From JALZHR01 sp036388475 (GTDB lineage: Bacteria > Acidobacteriota > Blastocatellia > Pyrinomonadales > Pyrinomonadaceae): a stretch of 64,000 nucleotides of DNA. The position numbers and the translations under genes are program-made. The stretch covers positions 124,001-188,000 of the forward strand of contig DASVRT010000053.1 in the NCBI GenBank assembly GCA_036388475.1, read 5' to 3'. The notes beneath the pieces were generated by a model. The model worked only from the letters and a program-made list of their open reading frames with translations. It was not told where the DNA came from and did no database searches. Positions 33,846-43,593 of the stretch are shown here, piece by piece (the first letter of the stretch is position 1; every line of letters starts with the position of its first letter).

Positions 33846-35174
33846 ATGAGCTTAATCGAAACAATTCAATCGAAAGCGGTTCGATTAAACGACGCGCGCG
33901 ACATTAACGAGGAAATTCTTGCCCTCGTCGGCGACGCGCGTTTTGTTTTAATCGGCGAAGCCTCGCACGGCACGCACGAGTTTTATCAATGCCGCGCTGA
34001 AGTCACGAAAAGATTAATCGCGGAAAAAGGTTTTGCGGCGGTCGCCGTCGAAGCCGATTTTCCCGACGCTTACCGTGTCAATCGTTTTGTGCGCGGCATC
34101 GGCAGCGATAAAAATGCCGACGAAGCGCTGCGCGATTTCGAGCGTTTTCCGCTCTGGATGTGGCGCAATACGGAAGTTTTGGAGTTTGTCGAGTGGCTGA
34201 AGGAATTTAACGCGCATAAGCCTCTGAATAATCAAGCCGGATTTTACGGCATAGATTTATACAGCCTGCACGCTTCGATGGAAGCGGTTTTGGAATATCT
34301 GGACAAAATCGACCCGGAAGCGGCGCGCCGCGCTCGCTCGCGTTATTCCTGCTTCGACCATCACGGCGAAGACGCGCAAAGCTACGGCTATGCGGCGAGC
34401 TTCGATTTGTCGCAGTCGTGCGAAACGGAAGCCGTCAATCAACTGGTCGAATTGCAGCGCCGCGCCGCCGAATACGCGAATCGCGACGGCTTTGTCGCGC
34501 GCGACGAATATTTTTTCGCCGAGCAGAACGCGCGTCTGGTGAAAAACGCCGAAGAATATTACCGGCAGATGTTTCGCGGGCGCGTTTCCAGTTGGAATTT
34601 GCGCGACAGCCATATGGCGGAAACTTTATCCGCGCTGGCGACGCATCTGGAAAATCAAGGGCAAAGCGCGAAAATCGTCGTCTGGGCGCACAATTCGCAC
34701 CTCGGCGATGCGCGCGCGACCGATATGAGCCGGGGACGCGGCGAGTGGAACGTCGGTCAACTCGTGCGCGAAAAATACGGCGCGGGCGAAGTGCGTTTAA
34801 TCGGTTTTACGACCTTTGAAGGAACGGTTACGGCGGCGACGAACTGGGACGAACCGGCACAGCTAAAACGCGTCAGGCAAGGCTTGAATAACAGCTACGA
34901 GCGTCTTTTGCATCAAATCGGCACTCCGAATTTCTTTCTGAATTTGCGTGATGAAGAAACGAAAGAAATCCTGCGCCGACCGATGCTGGAAAGGGCAATC
35001 GGCGTAATTTACCGACCGGAAACCGAGCGCGTCAGTCATTATTTCGAGGCGAGCCTGTCCGAACAATTTGACGGCGTGATTCATTTCGACAAAACCCGCG
35101 CGCTCGAACCGCTCGACGAAGTTTCGAGCTGGCGACACGACGACGCGCCGGAAACTTTCCCGGAAGGCTTATAA
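33846..35174 (+). CDS. Erythromycin esterase family protein
   Basis: The 442-residue protein has the EreA/EreB-type motifs: LIGEASHGTHEFYQCR near residue 36 (catalytic His/Glu region), AVEADFPDAYRVNRFVRG, FPLWMWRN, FYGIDLYSL and VVWAHNSHLGDARATDM. Chromosomal homologues are common in soil bacteria and most have no shown macrolide activity. The small membrane-protein gene lies just upstream. Confidence 0.92.
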   Translation: MSLIETIQSKAVRLNDARDINEEILALVGDARFVLIGEASHGTHEFYQCRAEVTKRLIAEKGFAAVAVEADFPDAYRVNRFVRGIGSDKNADEALRDFERFPLWMWRNTEVLEFVEWLKEFNAHKPLNNQAGFYGIDLYSLHASMEAVLEYLDKIDPEAARRARSRYSCFDHHGEDAQSYGYAASFDLSQSCETEAVNQLVELQRRAAEYANRDGFVARDEYFFAEQNARLVKNAEEYYRQMFRGRVSSWNLRDSHMAETLSALATHLENQGQSAKIVVWAHNSHLGDARATDMSRGRGEWNVGQLVREKYGAGEVRLIGFTTFEGTVTAATNWDEPAQLKRVRQGLNNSYERLLHQIGTPNFFLNLRDEETKEILRRPMLERAIGVIYRPETERVSHYFEASLSEQFDGVIHFDKTRALEPLDEVSSWRHDDAPETFPEGL

Positions 35175-35184
35175 AAAAAACGAT

Positions 35185-35262
35185 GAACGCGGAGCGATGA
35201 ATGGTGAATCGCAATTTCCGCGTTTCATTATTCTTAATTCATCGTTCCGCGTTCATCATTTC
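35185..35262. repeat. Inverted repeat between convergent genes
   Basis: GATGAACGCGGAGCGATGAAT units pair with ATTCATCGTTCCGCGTTCATC to form a likely bidirectional terminator. The right arm ends at the stop of the next gene. Confidence 0.75.
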
Positions 35263-36797
35263 CGCTTGAATTCCAGTTCGTAAAACCAGAAATCGTTATT
35301 CGGCTGGTCGATTTTCAGCTCCTCCGGCTTGCCGGTTTTATCAATCGTGAAACTGACGAAGCCGCGCGGGAAATTGTACGCCACGCTCGGTCGCCATTTG
35401 ATTAAAAACGTGTCGTAATGCCAGTGTTCCAAATCCGCCACGAAATTCGGCGCGGGCACGAGACGCAGGACGAGCCTGCCGTTTTCTTCCGTGACGGTCG
35501 CGTCGCCGTACATCTCGCCCGCGTACGTTCCGGCGTAATCGGCGAGCGCCAGCGAAGGCTTCGTGTTTTTGACGCGGGCATCGACCAGTTTTTTATCCGC
35601 TTCGGCGTCGCGCGCCTTGTTTTGTTTGGCTCTTTCGAGGCGCTCGGCGCTCCAGTCGCGTTTCGGCGCGTCCGTGAAAACATCGAAAATCTTGTTCATC
35701 ATAATCGAGTTGACGCCCGTCTCCGAGTTGGTCAGCACGACCAGACCGAGATTTTCTTCGGGCATCAGCGCCGTCTGCGAAATCATTCCGTCCAGCCCGC
35801 CGCTGTGCGAAACGACTTTGCGCCCGCGATAGTCGTTCAGAAACCAGCCCAAGCCGTAAGCCGAAAAAAGCCGGGTCGGCGCGTCTTTCGCCGGAAAAGG
35901 ATTCACGCCGAGCGGCGTCACCGCCGACCACATCGCGCCCGCCTGCCGCTCGCTGTAAATTTGTTTGCCCTCGAATTTTCCGCGCCCCAGTTGCAGTCGA
36001 AGCCAGTTTGCCACTTCTTTGACGCTCGAATTCAAACCCGCCGCCGGAGCCGCCGCGTCCACGTTTCCGAGATGCAGAACGCGCAGGCTGCCGCCCGATT
36101 CGTTGTGCGGCATCGAATAATTATTTTTCAAATCCTTGACGCTCGTCGTCGTCCGCGTCATTCCGAGCGGCTTTAAAATTCTTTCACGAACAAACTCGCT
36201 CCACGTTTTGCCCGAAACTTTTTCGACGATTCTGCCCGCCGCCACAAACATTAAGTTTTGATAACCGAACTGCGAGCGAAAGCTCGAAGTCGGTTTCAGA
36301 TAGCGCACGCGGCGCAGGATTTCGTCGCTCGGATAAGTCGTTTCATACCAGAGCAGGTCGCCGCTGAAAGTATCCAGACCGCTGCGGTGCGAAACCAAGT
36401 CGCGAACGGTCATCTCGCGCGTCACATATGCGTCGTACATCTGAAATTCGGGCAGATATTGCGAAACCTTGTCGTCCCATTTCAGCTTGCCTTCGTCAAT
36501 CAAAATCGCCAGCGCCGCGGTCGTAAAAGCCTTCGTGTTCGAGGCAATCGCAAACAGAGTGTTTTCGTCGACCTTGTCGGACTTGCCGAGCGCGCGCGCG
36601 CCGTAGCCTTGCGCAAACACGACTTTATCGTCTTTGACAATCGCAATCGCCATTCCCGGAACGTTCCAATCCTGGCGTGCCTTTTCGGCATAAGCGTCGA
36701 TTTCGGCAAGTTTTTGGATGAGCGTTTGAGCGGAAACGAAAACCGGAAAAACGACAAAAGCTAAAAATAAAGAAAACCGCAGAAAATTATTTTTCAT
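35256..36797 (-). CDS. Secreted beta-lactamase-fold serine hydrolase (class C-like) with DUF3471-type C-terminus
   Basis: 513 residues from the ATG at 36797, chosen because a clean signal peptide follows (FLRFSLFLAFVVFPVFVSAQ). The catalytic SxxK is in IASNTKAF, the YxN motif in GYQNL, and the third motif region is VSHSGGLDG. The C-terminal 110 residues (DYAGTYAGEMYG) resemble DUF3471. Such proteins are often peptidases or esterases rather than antibiotic-degrading enzymes. Confidence 0.88.
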   Translation of the reverse strand: MKNNFLRFSLFLAFVVFPVFVSAQTLIQKLAEIDAYAEKARQDWNVPGMAIAIVKDDKVVFAQGYGARALGKSDKVDENTLFAIASNTKAFTTAALAILIDEGKLKWDDKVSQYLPEFQMYDAYVTREMTVRDLVSHRSGLDTFSGDLLWYETTYPSDEILRRVRYLKPTSSFRSQFGYQNLMFVAAGRIVEKVSGKTWSEFVRERILKPLGMTRTTTSVKDLKNNYSMPHNESGGSLRVLHLGNVDAAAPAAGLNSSVKEVANWLRLQLGRGKFEGKQIYSERQAGAMWSAVTPLGVNPFPAKDAPTRLFSAYGLGWFLNDYRGRKVVSHSGGLDGMISQTALMPEENLGLVVLTNSETGVNSIMMNKIFDVFTDAPKRDWSAERLERAKQNKARDAEADKKLVDARVKNTKPSLALADYAGTYAGEMYGDATVTEENGRLVLRLVPAPNFVADLEHWHYDTFLIKWRPSVAYNFPRGFVSFTIDKTGKPEELKIDQPNNDFWFYELEFKRK

Positions 36798-36972
36798 TAC
36801 TAAACAGACCTTTCTAAAGAGTATTCTTTGATATTTTACTAAGATTCGTAATCTTAACAATAAAACTTTTGCTGTGGATTACGAAATACGAAAAAGAACG
36901 TTTGACATATTATCGCTTGTTTTCGATAAAGCAAAATGTAACTTTTCGCCCGCCGAAATTATTTTTCGCAAT

Positions 36973-39900
36973 TTATTCGATAAAAATCTCGTCCACAAAG
37001 ATAAAAGCATCGAAACCCGCGCCCGGATGCCACGCCGGAATTTTGCCGAGATTGTAGGCTTTGACGCGCACGTATCGCGCTCTGGTCGGAGCGATTTCGG
37101 TTTTGTAATCTCGGGTTTCGGGTTCCATATCTTCGGGCGAAACGTCCGTTTTTATGACGGCGACCCGGGTGAAATTTACGTTATCGTTTGAAACTTCAAA
37201 TTCGACGCGCGTCGGCATCCAAATCCAGCTGCGCGCGCTTTGCAAAAATCCGCCGCCCAGCTTTCGGATTTCCGTTTCTTTTTGCAAATCAATGACCGCC
37301 ATAAAATCCTGCGCCTGATAGCCCTGCCATTCGCCCGAAGCGAAATTCGTCGTGCCGCGAATGCCGTCTATCAAGCCGCGCGCGCCGCCGCCCGTATATT
37401 GGCGATTGTATGTGGAAAACAGTTTGACCGTCCAATCGTGCGGCATTTTGTTTAATTTCGATTCGACGACGAAACTTTTTTCGCCTTTCGGATTTATCGA
37501 AACCGCTTTGACGAAAGACGTTTCGGCGATGGCGATGGGCTTTGTGTATAACGCGGATTTTTCCGTCGGCGCGCTTCCGTCCGTGGTGTAGAAAATCTTC
37601 GCGTCCGGCGTGTTTGACCGGAGCGAAACGGTTGTTTCCTTTTCAAAAACTCTGTCTTTCGCGTCGATAATCGGGACGGCGGCGAAGTTTCCTCCGCTTC
37701 CGCCCGACACGGAGAAATCATTAAACCAGGTTTTATCGGGCGAATCCGTCATCTGGAATTCGAGCGTGCCGCCTTTCATTAAATCCCGGTGCGGGAAAAG
37801 TGTGCCGCGTTGATTGGCGCCGAATTTGACGGATTTGACGTAGATGTTTTTGTCGGAAACGTCCGGCGCTTTGACGACAAACGTTTTCCCGTTTTCCAGA
37901 TGAATTTTCGCTTCCTTGAAAAGCGGCGTTCCGAGGTCGTAAAACTCGCGTCCCGCCGCGACTTGGTAAAAGCCCAGCGCGCTCAGCACATACCACGCCG
38001 ACATTTGCCCGCAGTCTTCGTTGCCGATTAAGCCGTCGGGCGCCGGTTTATAAAATTCGTCCATAATTTTGCGCGCGTAGAATTGAGTTTTCCACGGCTC
38101 GCCCGCGTAGTTGTAAAGATACGCGATGTGATGCGAAGGCTCGTTGCCGTGCGCGTATTGCCCGATTAAGCCCGTAATATCGGGCTGGTCGCGCCCCGAG
38201 AGCTCCTGTCTGGTCGTGAAAAGCTCGTCCAGTTTCTCGGCAAACCGGGCGCGCCCGCCGTGCAAATCAATCAATCCGGAAACGTCGTGCGGAACGAAAA
38301 ACGAATATTGCCAGCTGTTTCCTTCGGTAAAATGAAACGTCACTTCGTTCGGTTTGAAAGGCGAAACGAAACCGCCGTTTTGGCGCGGGCGCATAAAGCC
38401 GGTTTCCGCGTCGAAAAGATTTTTGTAGAAATGGGCGCGCCGAATGTATTTTTCGTAATCGGCTTTTTTACTTTTGACGTAATCTAAGTCCGAATTCGTT
38501 TTTTCGTCGGTTTTTGTCTCCCTTTTTCTTTGTAAAATCCGCGCTATCTGCGCGATGCAGAAATCGTCGTAAGCGTATTCGAGCGTTTTGGAAACCGATT
38601 CCTGCTCGTCTTCCATCGAGATATAGCCGCGTCTTTTATATGCTTCGAGCCCGAAATGATTCAGTTCCGCGCTGTGTTTTGCGGCTTCAAAAGCTTTTTC
38701 GTAATCGAAGCCTTCGATGTTTTTCGCCATCGCGTCGGCAATCACCGAAACGGCGTGATAGCCAATCATCGTGTCGGTTTCGTTGGCGGCGAGCTCCCAG
38801 ACCGGCAGCCGCCCGCCCTGCTCGTATTGTCTCAGAAAGGTGTTGACAAAATCCGCCGCGCGTTTCTGGTCGATAATCGTATAAAGCGGGTGTGCGGCGC
38901 GAAACGTATCCCAAATCGAGAAAACGGTGTAATTGGTAAAACCCTGTGCCGAATGAACCTGTCTGTCCAGCCCGACGTAGCTTTTATCGGTGTCCTGAAA
39001 AACATTGGGCGCCAGCATCACGTGATAAAGCGCGGTGTAGAAATTGGTCAACTGTTCAGCGCGCCCGCCCGAAACCTCGATTTTCGAGAGTTCTTTATTC
39101 CAAACGTCTTTCGCGTCCTGCCGCACTTTTTCAAAATCCCAGTGCGGAATCTCGGTCAGCAAGTTTCGGCGCGCGCCGCTGATGCCGACCGGCGAAATCG
39201 CGACTTTCACGAGCAGCGGTTTTTTCGCGGCGAAACGGAAAAAAGCCTTGATGTTTTTGCCTTTTGATTTGTCGATTTTTTCGGGCGCGCCGCTGTCGTC
39301 CGTAACGACGCCGTAATCCGTGAACGGCTCGGAAAATTCGGCGGCGAAATAAACGATTTGGTCTTTTGCCCACGAACTCGAACGGCGAAAGCCTTCGACG
39401 CGATTCGCGCCCGTGACTCTCAGTTCCGAATCCAGCACTTTATCGCGGTGCTTCAAATCCAGAATCAGGTTCGCGTCCGTGCCCGCCGGAAAAGTGTAGC
39501 GGTGAAAACCGACGCGCGCCGTCGCGGTCATTTCCGCCAGAATATTTCCTTCGTCGAGCTTTACCGAATAATAACCCGTCTCGGCTTTTTCGTTTTGATG
39601 CGAAAAACGGGAAGCATAACCGTTCTCGCTCAAATCGCCGCGGCGGGCGAAAAATTCCGGCTCGCCCACCGTCGGCGCAAATAAAATATCGCAGTAATCG
39701 GGAATGCCCGTGCCGCTCAGGTGCGTGTGCGAAAAGCCGTAAATCTGGTTGTCGGAATAATGATAACCGCTGCTTCCGTCCCAATCGTCCATCCGCGTAT
39801 CGGGCGAAAGCTGGACGAAACCGAAGGGAACCGTCGCGCCCGGAAAAGTATGCCCGTGCCCGCCCGTGCCGACGAAAGGATTGACGTAACGCGTGTAATC

Positions 39901-39981
39901 TTTGGTTTGCGCGGAAAGATTAGCGGAAAGAAAAACGAAGAAAACAAGGCACGCCGGGAAGATGATAAGCGGTTTTTTCAT
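36973..39981 (-). CDS. GH92 family alpha-mannosidase with C-terminal accessory domains
   Basis: 1002 residues with a signal peptide. GH92 hallmarks: YVNPFVGTGGHGHTFPGA and GFVQLSPDT at the start, FSHTHLSGTG, and GNEDCGQMSAWYVLSALGFY near residue 670. After about residue 770 come a chitobiase-type domain (FYTTDGSAPTEKSALYTKPI) and a discoidin-like domain (residues about 860-1002) that may bind glycans. The enzyme removes alpha-mannose, usually in a Ca2+-dependent exo fashion, outside the cytoplasm. No other glycan-use genes are adjacent. Confidence 0.93.
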   Translation of the reverse strand: MKKPLIIFPACLVFFVFLSANLSAQTKDYTRYVNPFVGTGGHGHTFPGATVPFGFVQLSPDTRMDDWDGSSGYHYSDNQIYGFSHTHLSGTGIPDYCDILFAPTVGEPEFFARRGDLSENGYASRFSHQNEKAETGYYSVKLDEGNILAEMTATARVGFHRYTFPAGTDANLILDLKHRDKVLDSELRVTGANRVEGFRRSSSWAKDQIVYFAAEFSEPFTDYGVVTDDSGAPEKIDKSKGKNIKAFFRFAAKKPLLVKVAISPVGISGARRNLLTEIPHWDFEKVRQDAKDVWNKELSKIEVSGGRAEQLTNFYTALYHVMLAPNVFQDTDKSYVGLDRQVHSAQGFTNYTVFSIWDTFRAAHPLYTIIDQKRAADFVNTFLRQYEQGGRLPVWELAANETDTMIGYHAVSVIADAMAKNIEGFDYEKAFEAAKHSAELNHFGLEAYKRRGYISMEDEQESVSKTLEYAYDDFCIAQIARILQRKRETKTDEKTNSDLDYVKSKKADYEKYIRRAHFYKNLFDAETGFMRPRQNGGFVSPFKPNEVTFHFTEGNSWQYSFFVPHDVSGLIDLHGGRARFAEKLDELFTTRQELSGRDQPDITGLIGQYAHGNEPSHHIAYLYNYAGEPWKTQFYARKIMDEFYKPAPDGLIGNEDCGQMSAWYVLSALGFYQVAAGREFYDLGTPLFKEAKIHLENGKTFVVKAPDVSDKNIYVKSVKFGANQRGTLFPHRDLMKGGTLEFQMTDSPDKTWFNDFSVSGGSGGNFAAVPIIDAKDRVFEKETTVSLRSNTPDAKIFYTTDGSAPTEKSALYTKPIAIAETSFVKAVSINPKGEKSFVVESKLNKMPHDWTVKLFSTYNRQYTGGGARGLIDGIRGTTNFASGEWQGYQAQDFMAVIDLQKETEIRKLGGGFLQSARSWIWMPTRVEFEVSNDNVNFTRVAVIKTDVSPEDMEPETRDYKTEIAPTRARYVRVKAYNLGKIPAWHPGAGFDAFIFVDEIFIE

Positions 39982-40159
39982 AAAGGAAATTTCCGAAGCG
40001 AAAATGAAATGCGTTTATCAAGTTCTAAAACAGTTTGAGAATTGCTGTCAATCAAACAAGCCGAAAATAAATTTTTAGCGAGCTGTCTTTTTTCATTCAT
40101 AAACGGACTGTATTAACGGAGGGCAGATAAAAAACTAGAAACAAGGAAGGTATTAAACC

Positions 40160-41029
40160 ATGAAGAGAAATTATATATTCAATACAAAATTCGCGCTTAT
40201 CTGCGCAATCATCCTGACCGGATGCATCTCAATTTTCGGGCAAAAATCGCCCGGCACAAATCCGACTTTCGGCGCGGACTCGCTGGCGGAAGAAATCCGC
40301 CCGTTTGATTTCAACAGCCGGTATTATTACGACAACGGCGTCGAGCCGGGCTTAATCGTCAACCGCCGCAACGGCAGCGACAATCTTTCGGTCTTCGACA
40401 AGACCACGGACGAACGCTTTCGCGAGGTACGCATCACCGCCGTTTTTCCCGCTTACAACCAGAACGGCGAACTGATTTACTGGAATCTTTACGGCGAATT
40501 GTTCAAAGAAAGCTTCCGCAACGACCTGGCGGGCGCTTCCGCGCAGACCGCCGCCGAGTATTTTCCGATGTATATTTTCCCGAGCGATTTCGTCAGAGAC
40601 CGCCAGCGACAGGCGAGCGTCATCGACTTAAAGGACAATTATTTCGAGAAAAACCCGCTCGGCTTGAGCGTGCGGGTCGAGGTGAAATACACCGCGCGGG
40701 CTAACACGGGCGACGGGCAAAAAGAACTGGCGATTCTGGCGGACAGAAACGGTTTGTCGCTGGACGGCACGCCGCTTATCAAAACGCTTGAGGAAATTCA
40801 GGATTTAACGCGTAAAGGTCTGGTCACGCAGGTTATCAAAGGACTCGATAACCCGTCGGTCGCCTCTTATGTCGTCGGCAAAGTTATCGAAAAACCCGCA
40901 GCGGGCGCGCTTTCGCCGGACGCATTTTTAGTTACGATTCAGCGAGAGGACGGCGAGCGCTTTCACGCCGACGCCGAATTCATCAGACGGTTTGATTGTT
41001 TGAAAGATTCGAACACCTGCTCGCGGTAA
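40160..41029 (+). CDS. Exported protein of unknown function, possibly a lipoprotein
   Basis: 289 residues, with a hydrophobic start and a lipobox-like LTGC at Cys22; cleavage after SIFGQ is the alternative. The mature part is soluble, with EEIRPFDFNSRYYYDNGVEPG and EYFPMYIFPSDFVRDRQRQ. I do not recognise a family. AGGAAGG gives a good ribosome-binding site. It converges on the pseudouridine synthase gene. Confidence 0.65.
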   Translation: MKRNYIFNTKFALICAIILTGCISIFGQKSPGTNPTFGADSLAEEIRPFDFNSRYYYDNGVEPGLIVNRRNGSDNLSVFDKTTDERFREVRITAVFPAYNQNGELIYWNLYGELFKESFRNDLAGASAQTAAEYFPMYIFPSDFVRDRQRQASVIDLKDNYFEKNPLGLSVRVEVKYTARANTGDGQKELAILADRNGLSLDGTPLIKTLEEIQDLTRKGLVTQVIKGLDNPSVASYVVGKVIEKPAAGALSPDAFLVTIQREDGERFHADAEFIRRFDCLKDSNTCSR

Positions 41030-41033
41030 AGTT

Positions 41034-41088
41034 AAAAAATGGTAAACGGTAAGTTGCAATAATGAACTTACCGTTTACCGTTTTTTAC
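41034..41088. terminator. Bidirectional heptamer-arm terminator
   Basis: GGTAAAC/GGTAAGT units pair with ACTTACCGTTTACC. A T6 run follows on each strand, between two convergent genes. The minus-strand stop codon lies in the T-run. Confidence 0.88.
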
Positions 41089-42053
41089 AAAATTTCGAGA
41101 AACGCCTTTAATTCCGGCGGCAGCGAGGCGGTAAAATTCATTTTTTCCTTTGTTTGCGGGTGCGTGAAAGACAATTTTTCGGCGTGCAGGAAAAAGCGGT
41201 TTAAATCGACGATGGCGCGGCGGATTTCCAAATCCCTGACCGTTTTGTCGCGCCCGGAATTATAAGTTTCGTCGCCGACGACCGGATGATTTATATAAGC
41301 GAGATGAACGCGAATCTGGTGCGTTCTGCCGGTTTTGATTTCGACGCCGAGCAGCGTGAATTTTTCGAATCTCTGCCGCACTTTCCAGAGCGACAAAGCG
41401 TTTCGCCCGTGAGCGCGCACCGACATTTTTGTCCGGTTATGTTTTTCGCGCGCAATCGGCGCGTCAATCGTTCCGCTCGTTTCCACGACTTCGCCGTGCG
41501 CCAGCGCCAGATAACTTTTAAAAACCTCGCGGCTGCGAAACTGCTCGCTCAGAGCGTCGTGCGCCTCCTGATTTTTAGCCACGACAATCAAACCCGAAGT
41601 GTCTTTATCGAGGCGATGAACGATGCCGACGCGAAAACCCGTTTGCTGATTGCCGCCGGCTGAACGCTCCAGATTGAAATGATAAGCAATCGCATTTGCC
41701 AGCGTTCCGCTTGAAACGCCCGCGCCCGGATGCACGACCATTCCGGCGCGTTTGTTGATAACGGCGAGAAATTCGTCTTCGTAAACGATGTCGAGCGGAA
41801 TATTTTCCGGCTCGAACGCGGCGACGGGAAGCTCGGATAATTCGACTTCGATTTCGTCGCCCGCGCGGATTTTGTAGGAAGATTTTACCTGTTTTTCATT
41901 CACCGAAACGTCGCCGTCGTCAATCAATCTTTGCAGGCGCGACCGCGACCAGTTTTCGATTTTTTCCGCCAGAAAAGCGTCGAGCCGCTTGCCCGCGTCC
42001 CGCGCTTCCGGCGCAAAGTTGAGAATGTTTTCGTTTGTTTCGGGAATATTCAC
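41085..42053 (-). CDS. rluD: RluA/RluD family pseudouridine synthase
   Basis: 322 residues: an S4 RNA-binding domain (residues about 20-75, RLDAFLAEKIENWSRSRLQRLI) and the catalytic domain with VGIVHRLDKDTSGLIVVAKN (catalytic Asp in HRLDKDTSG), TGRTHQIRVH and HAEKLSFTHP. It likely modifies 23S rRNA helix 69 uridines. It is the last gene of the ileS-lspA-lgt run, a familiar arrangement. Exact site specificity (RluD versus RluC) is inferred from length and neighbours. Confidence 0.92.
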   Translation of the reverse strand: MNIPETNENILNFAPEARDAGKRLDAFLAEKIENWSRSRLQRLIDDGDVSVNEKQVKSSYKIRAGDEIEVELSELPVAAFEPENIPLDIVYEDEFLAVINKRAGMVVHPGAGVSSGTLANAIAYHFNLERSAGGNQQTGFRVGIVHRLDKDTSGLIVVAKNQEAHDALSEQFRSREVFKSYLALAHGEVVETSGTIDAPIAREKHNRTKMSVRAHGRNALSLWKVRQRFEKFTLLGVEIKTGRTHQIRVHLAYINHPVVGDETYNSGRDKTVRDLEIRRAIVDLNRFFLHAEKLSFTHPQTKEKMNFTASLPPELKAFLEIL

Positions 42054-42119
42054 GCTGGAAGATAATTTTTGAAAATTACTCGAAAATCTTTAATGATTAT
42101 TCGATTATATCGTTAGATA

Positions 42120-42280
42120 ATTAAATAATCTCACACAATTATTGAATAATCTCTAAAGGAAATTAAACAATCTCTAAGGGAAATTGAATAATCTCTAAGG
42201 GAAATTGAATAATCTCGTAAAATTATTCAATAAACTTTCAGGAAAATTAAATAATCTTTTGAGAAAACTGAATAATTTCG
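42120..42280. repeat. Degenerate 21-bp tandem repeat array C
   Basis: Units start at 42120, 42141, 42162, 42183, 42204, 42225, 42246 and 42267, each exactly 21 bp and AT-rich (ATTGAATAATCTCTAAGGGAA is the clearest family, with point changes). Stops occur in every frame, so it is not coding. It fills the lgt-rluD gap. Confidence 0.92.
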
Positions 42281-42287
42281 ATTGACG

Positions 42288-43100
42288 CTAAACCGTTTTC
42301 GGCGGCTGGCGCAGTCGCCAAATCATAAAAATCACCGCGCCCGCCGCGACCGCAAGACTGATAATCTGCGAGGTCGAAAGTCCGGTCAAAGTCGTCAATC
42401 CGAACAAATCGCCGCGCGGGTCGTCGCGGACAAATTCAATCGTAAAGCGCACGAGCGCGTAAATAATCGCGTACGCAATCAGAACCTGACCGTCAAAACG
42501 CTTGTGTCGATGCAGATAAACCAGCGCGCCGAAAACAATCAGCATCGTGATCGATTCGTAAAGCTGCGTCGGGTGCAGATACAGCGGACTGTTGCCTTCG
42601 CCGTAAATCGGAACGCCGGTAAATTCGTGCGCCTGCTCGGTAAAATGCACGCCCCACGGCAAATCCGTCGGTTTTCCCCAGCAGCAGCCGGCGGCGAAAC
42701 AGCCTTCGCGCCCGAAAAATTGTCCGAGCGCCAAGCCGGGCGCAAACGCGTCGGCGACTTTCCAGAATGAAAGCTTATACCAGCGAATCAGAAAGAAAAG
42801 CGTGAAAAATCCGCCTAAAAACCCGCCGTAATAAACGCCGCCCGAACGCAGAAAATCGAGCGAGAAAACGTTGCCGATATTGTTTCGATAAGTGTCATCG
42901 ACAAACAGCATCAGGATTTTCGAGCCGAGCAGACCGCCGATAAGCGTCCATAAACCCAAATCATACATTCGCTCGCGCGGCAAACCGTCTTTTGCGCCGA
43001 GACGCGCGGCGACGAAAAGCGCGAGCATCATTCCGACGGCGAGCAGCAAGCCGTAAGTATTGATTGGAAAATCACCGATGCGAAAAAGTTCTGGATACAT
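42288..43100 (-). CDS. lgt: Prolipoprotein diacylglyceryl transferase
   Basis: 270 residues, seven membrane helices. Lgt transfers diacylglycerol to the lipobox Cys. Family motifs: INTYGLLLAVGMM, GGVYYGGFLGG, the Lgt signature around FFGREGCFAAGCCWGKPTDLPWG, HPTQLYES and FTIEFVRDDPRG. It works upstream of LspA, which is encoded two genes away. Confidence 0.95.
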   Translation of the reverse strand: MYPELFRIGDFPINTYGLLLAVGMMLALFVAARLGAKDGLPRERMYDLGLWTLIGGLLGSKILMLFVDDTYRNNIGNVFSLDFLRSGGVYYGGFLGGFFTLFFLIRWYKLSFWKVADAFAPGLALGQFFGREGCFAAGCCWGKPTDLPWGVHFTEQAHEFTGVPIYGEGNSPLYLHPTQLYESITMLIVFGALVYLHRHKRFDGQVLIAYAIIYALVRFTIEFVRDDPRGDLFGLTTLTGLSTSQIISLAVAAGAVIFMIWRLRQPPKTV

Positions 43101-43116
43101 AAATGGATTTGCGATT

Positions 43117-43593
43117 TTAGACTGACGATTTTAGATTGGCGTCGTTTTCTATCGTCAACCGCATCACAATCTCGTTTCCGTTGAGCTTGCCCGTGCGCTT
43201 AAAGCCGACGCTCGAATAAAGCTTTTCCGCGCCCGTGTTTTCAGGCACAAAGCTCAGATAAATCGCCCGGCAATCTTCGATTTCGCGCATTCGACGGATA
43301 ACTTCCAGCGCCGCCGCCCTGCCGTAGCCCTTGCCCTGAAATTTGGCGTCAATCATCAGACGACCCAGATAATATTTTTCATCGTCCGGGTCGTAGCCGT
43401 ACATTACAAAACCGACCAGCTCATCGCCGTCGCCGCTATAAACCGCGAGCGGAATGGAGTCCGGGTAAATTTTCGCCTGCGCGATTGATTTAACGTTCGG
43501 CGCGACGAAAAGTTTCTGGTCTTCGGCAACGTCGAGATTGATGACTGCGGAAAAATTTTCCGGCGTTATTTCGCGCAAAGCAACATTCGTCAT
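43117..43593 (-). CDS. GNAT acetyltransferase (diamine/spermidine type)
   Basis: 158 residues. The acetyl-CoA loop is KFQGKGYGRAAALEVI near residue 88, with PENTGAEKLYSSVGFKRTG near the end. The start LREITPENFSAVINLDVAEDQ resembles SpeG/diamine acetyltransferases, but the acceptor is unproven. Its ATG overlaps the lspA stop by 4 bases, which suggests translational coupling. Confidence 0.85.
   Translation of the reverse strand: MTNVALREITPENFSAVINLDVAEDQKLFVAPNVKSIAQAKIYPDSIPLAVYSGDGDELVGFVMYGYDPDDEKYYLGRLMIDAKFQGKGYGRAAALEVIRRMREIEDCRAIYLSFVPENTGAEKLYSSVGFKRTGKLNGNEIVMRLTIENDANLKSSV

Noticed and set aside
42120..42280. CRISPR array
   Set aside because: Units are contiguous 21-bp repeats with no unique spacers, and no cas genes are present; the same holds for arrays A and B.
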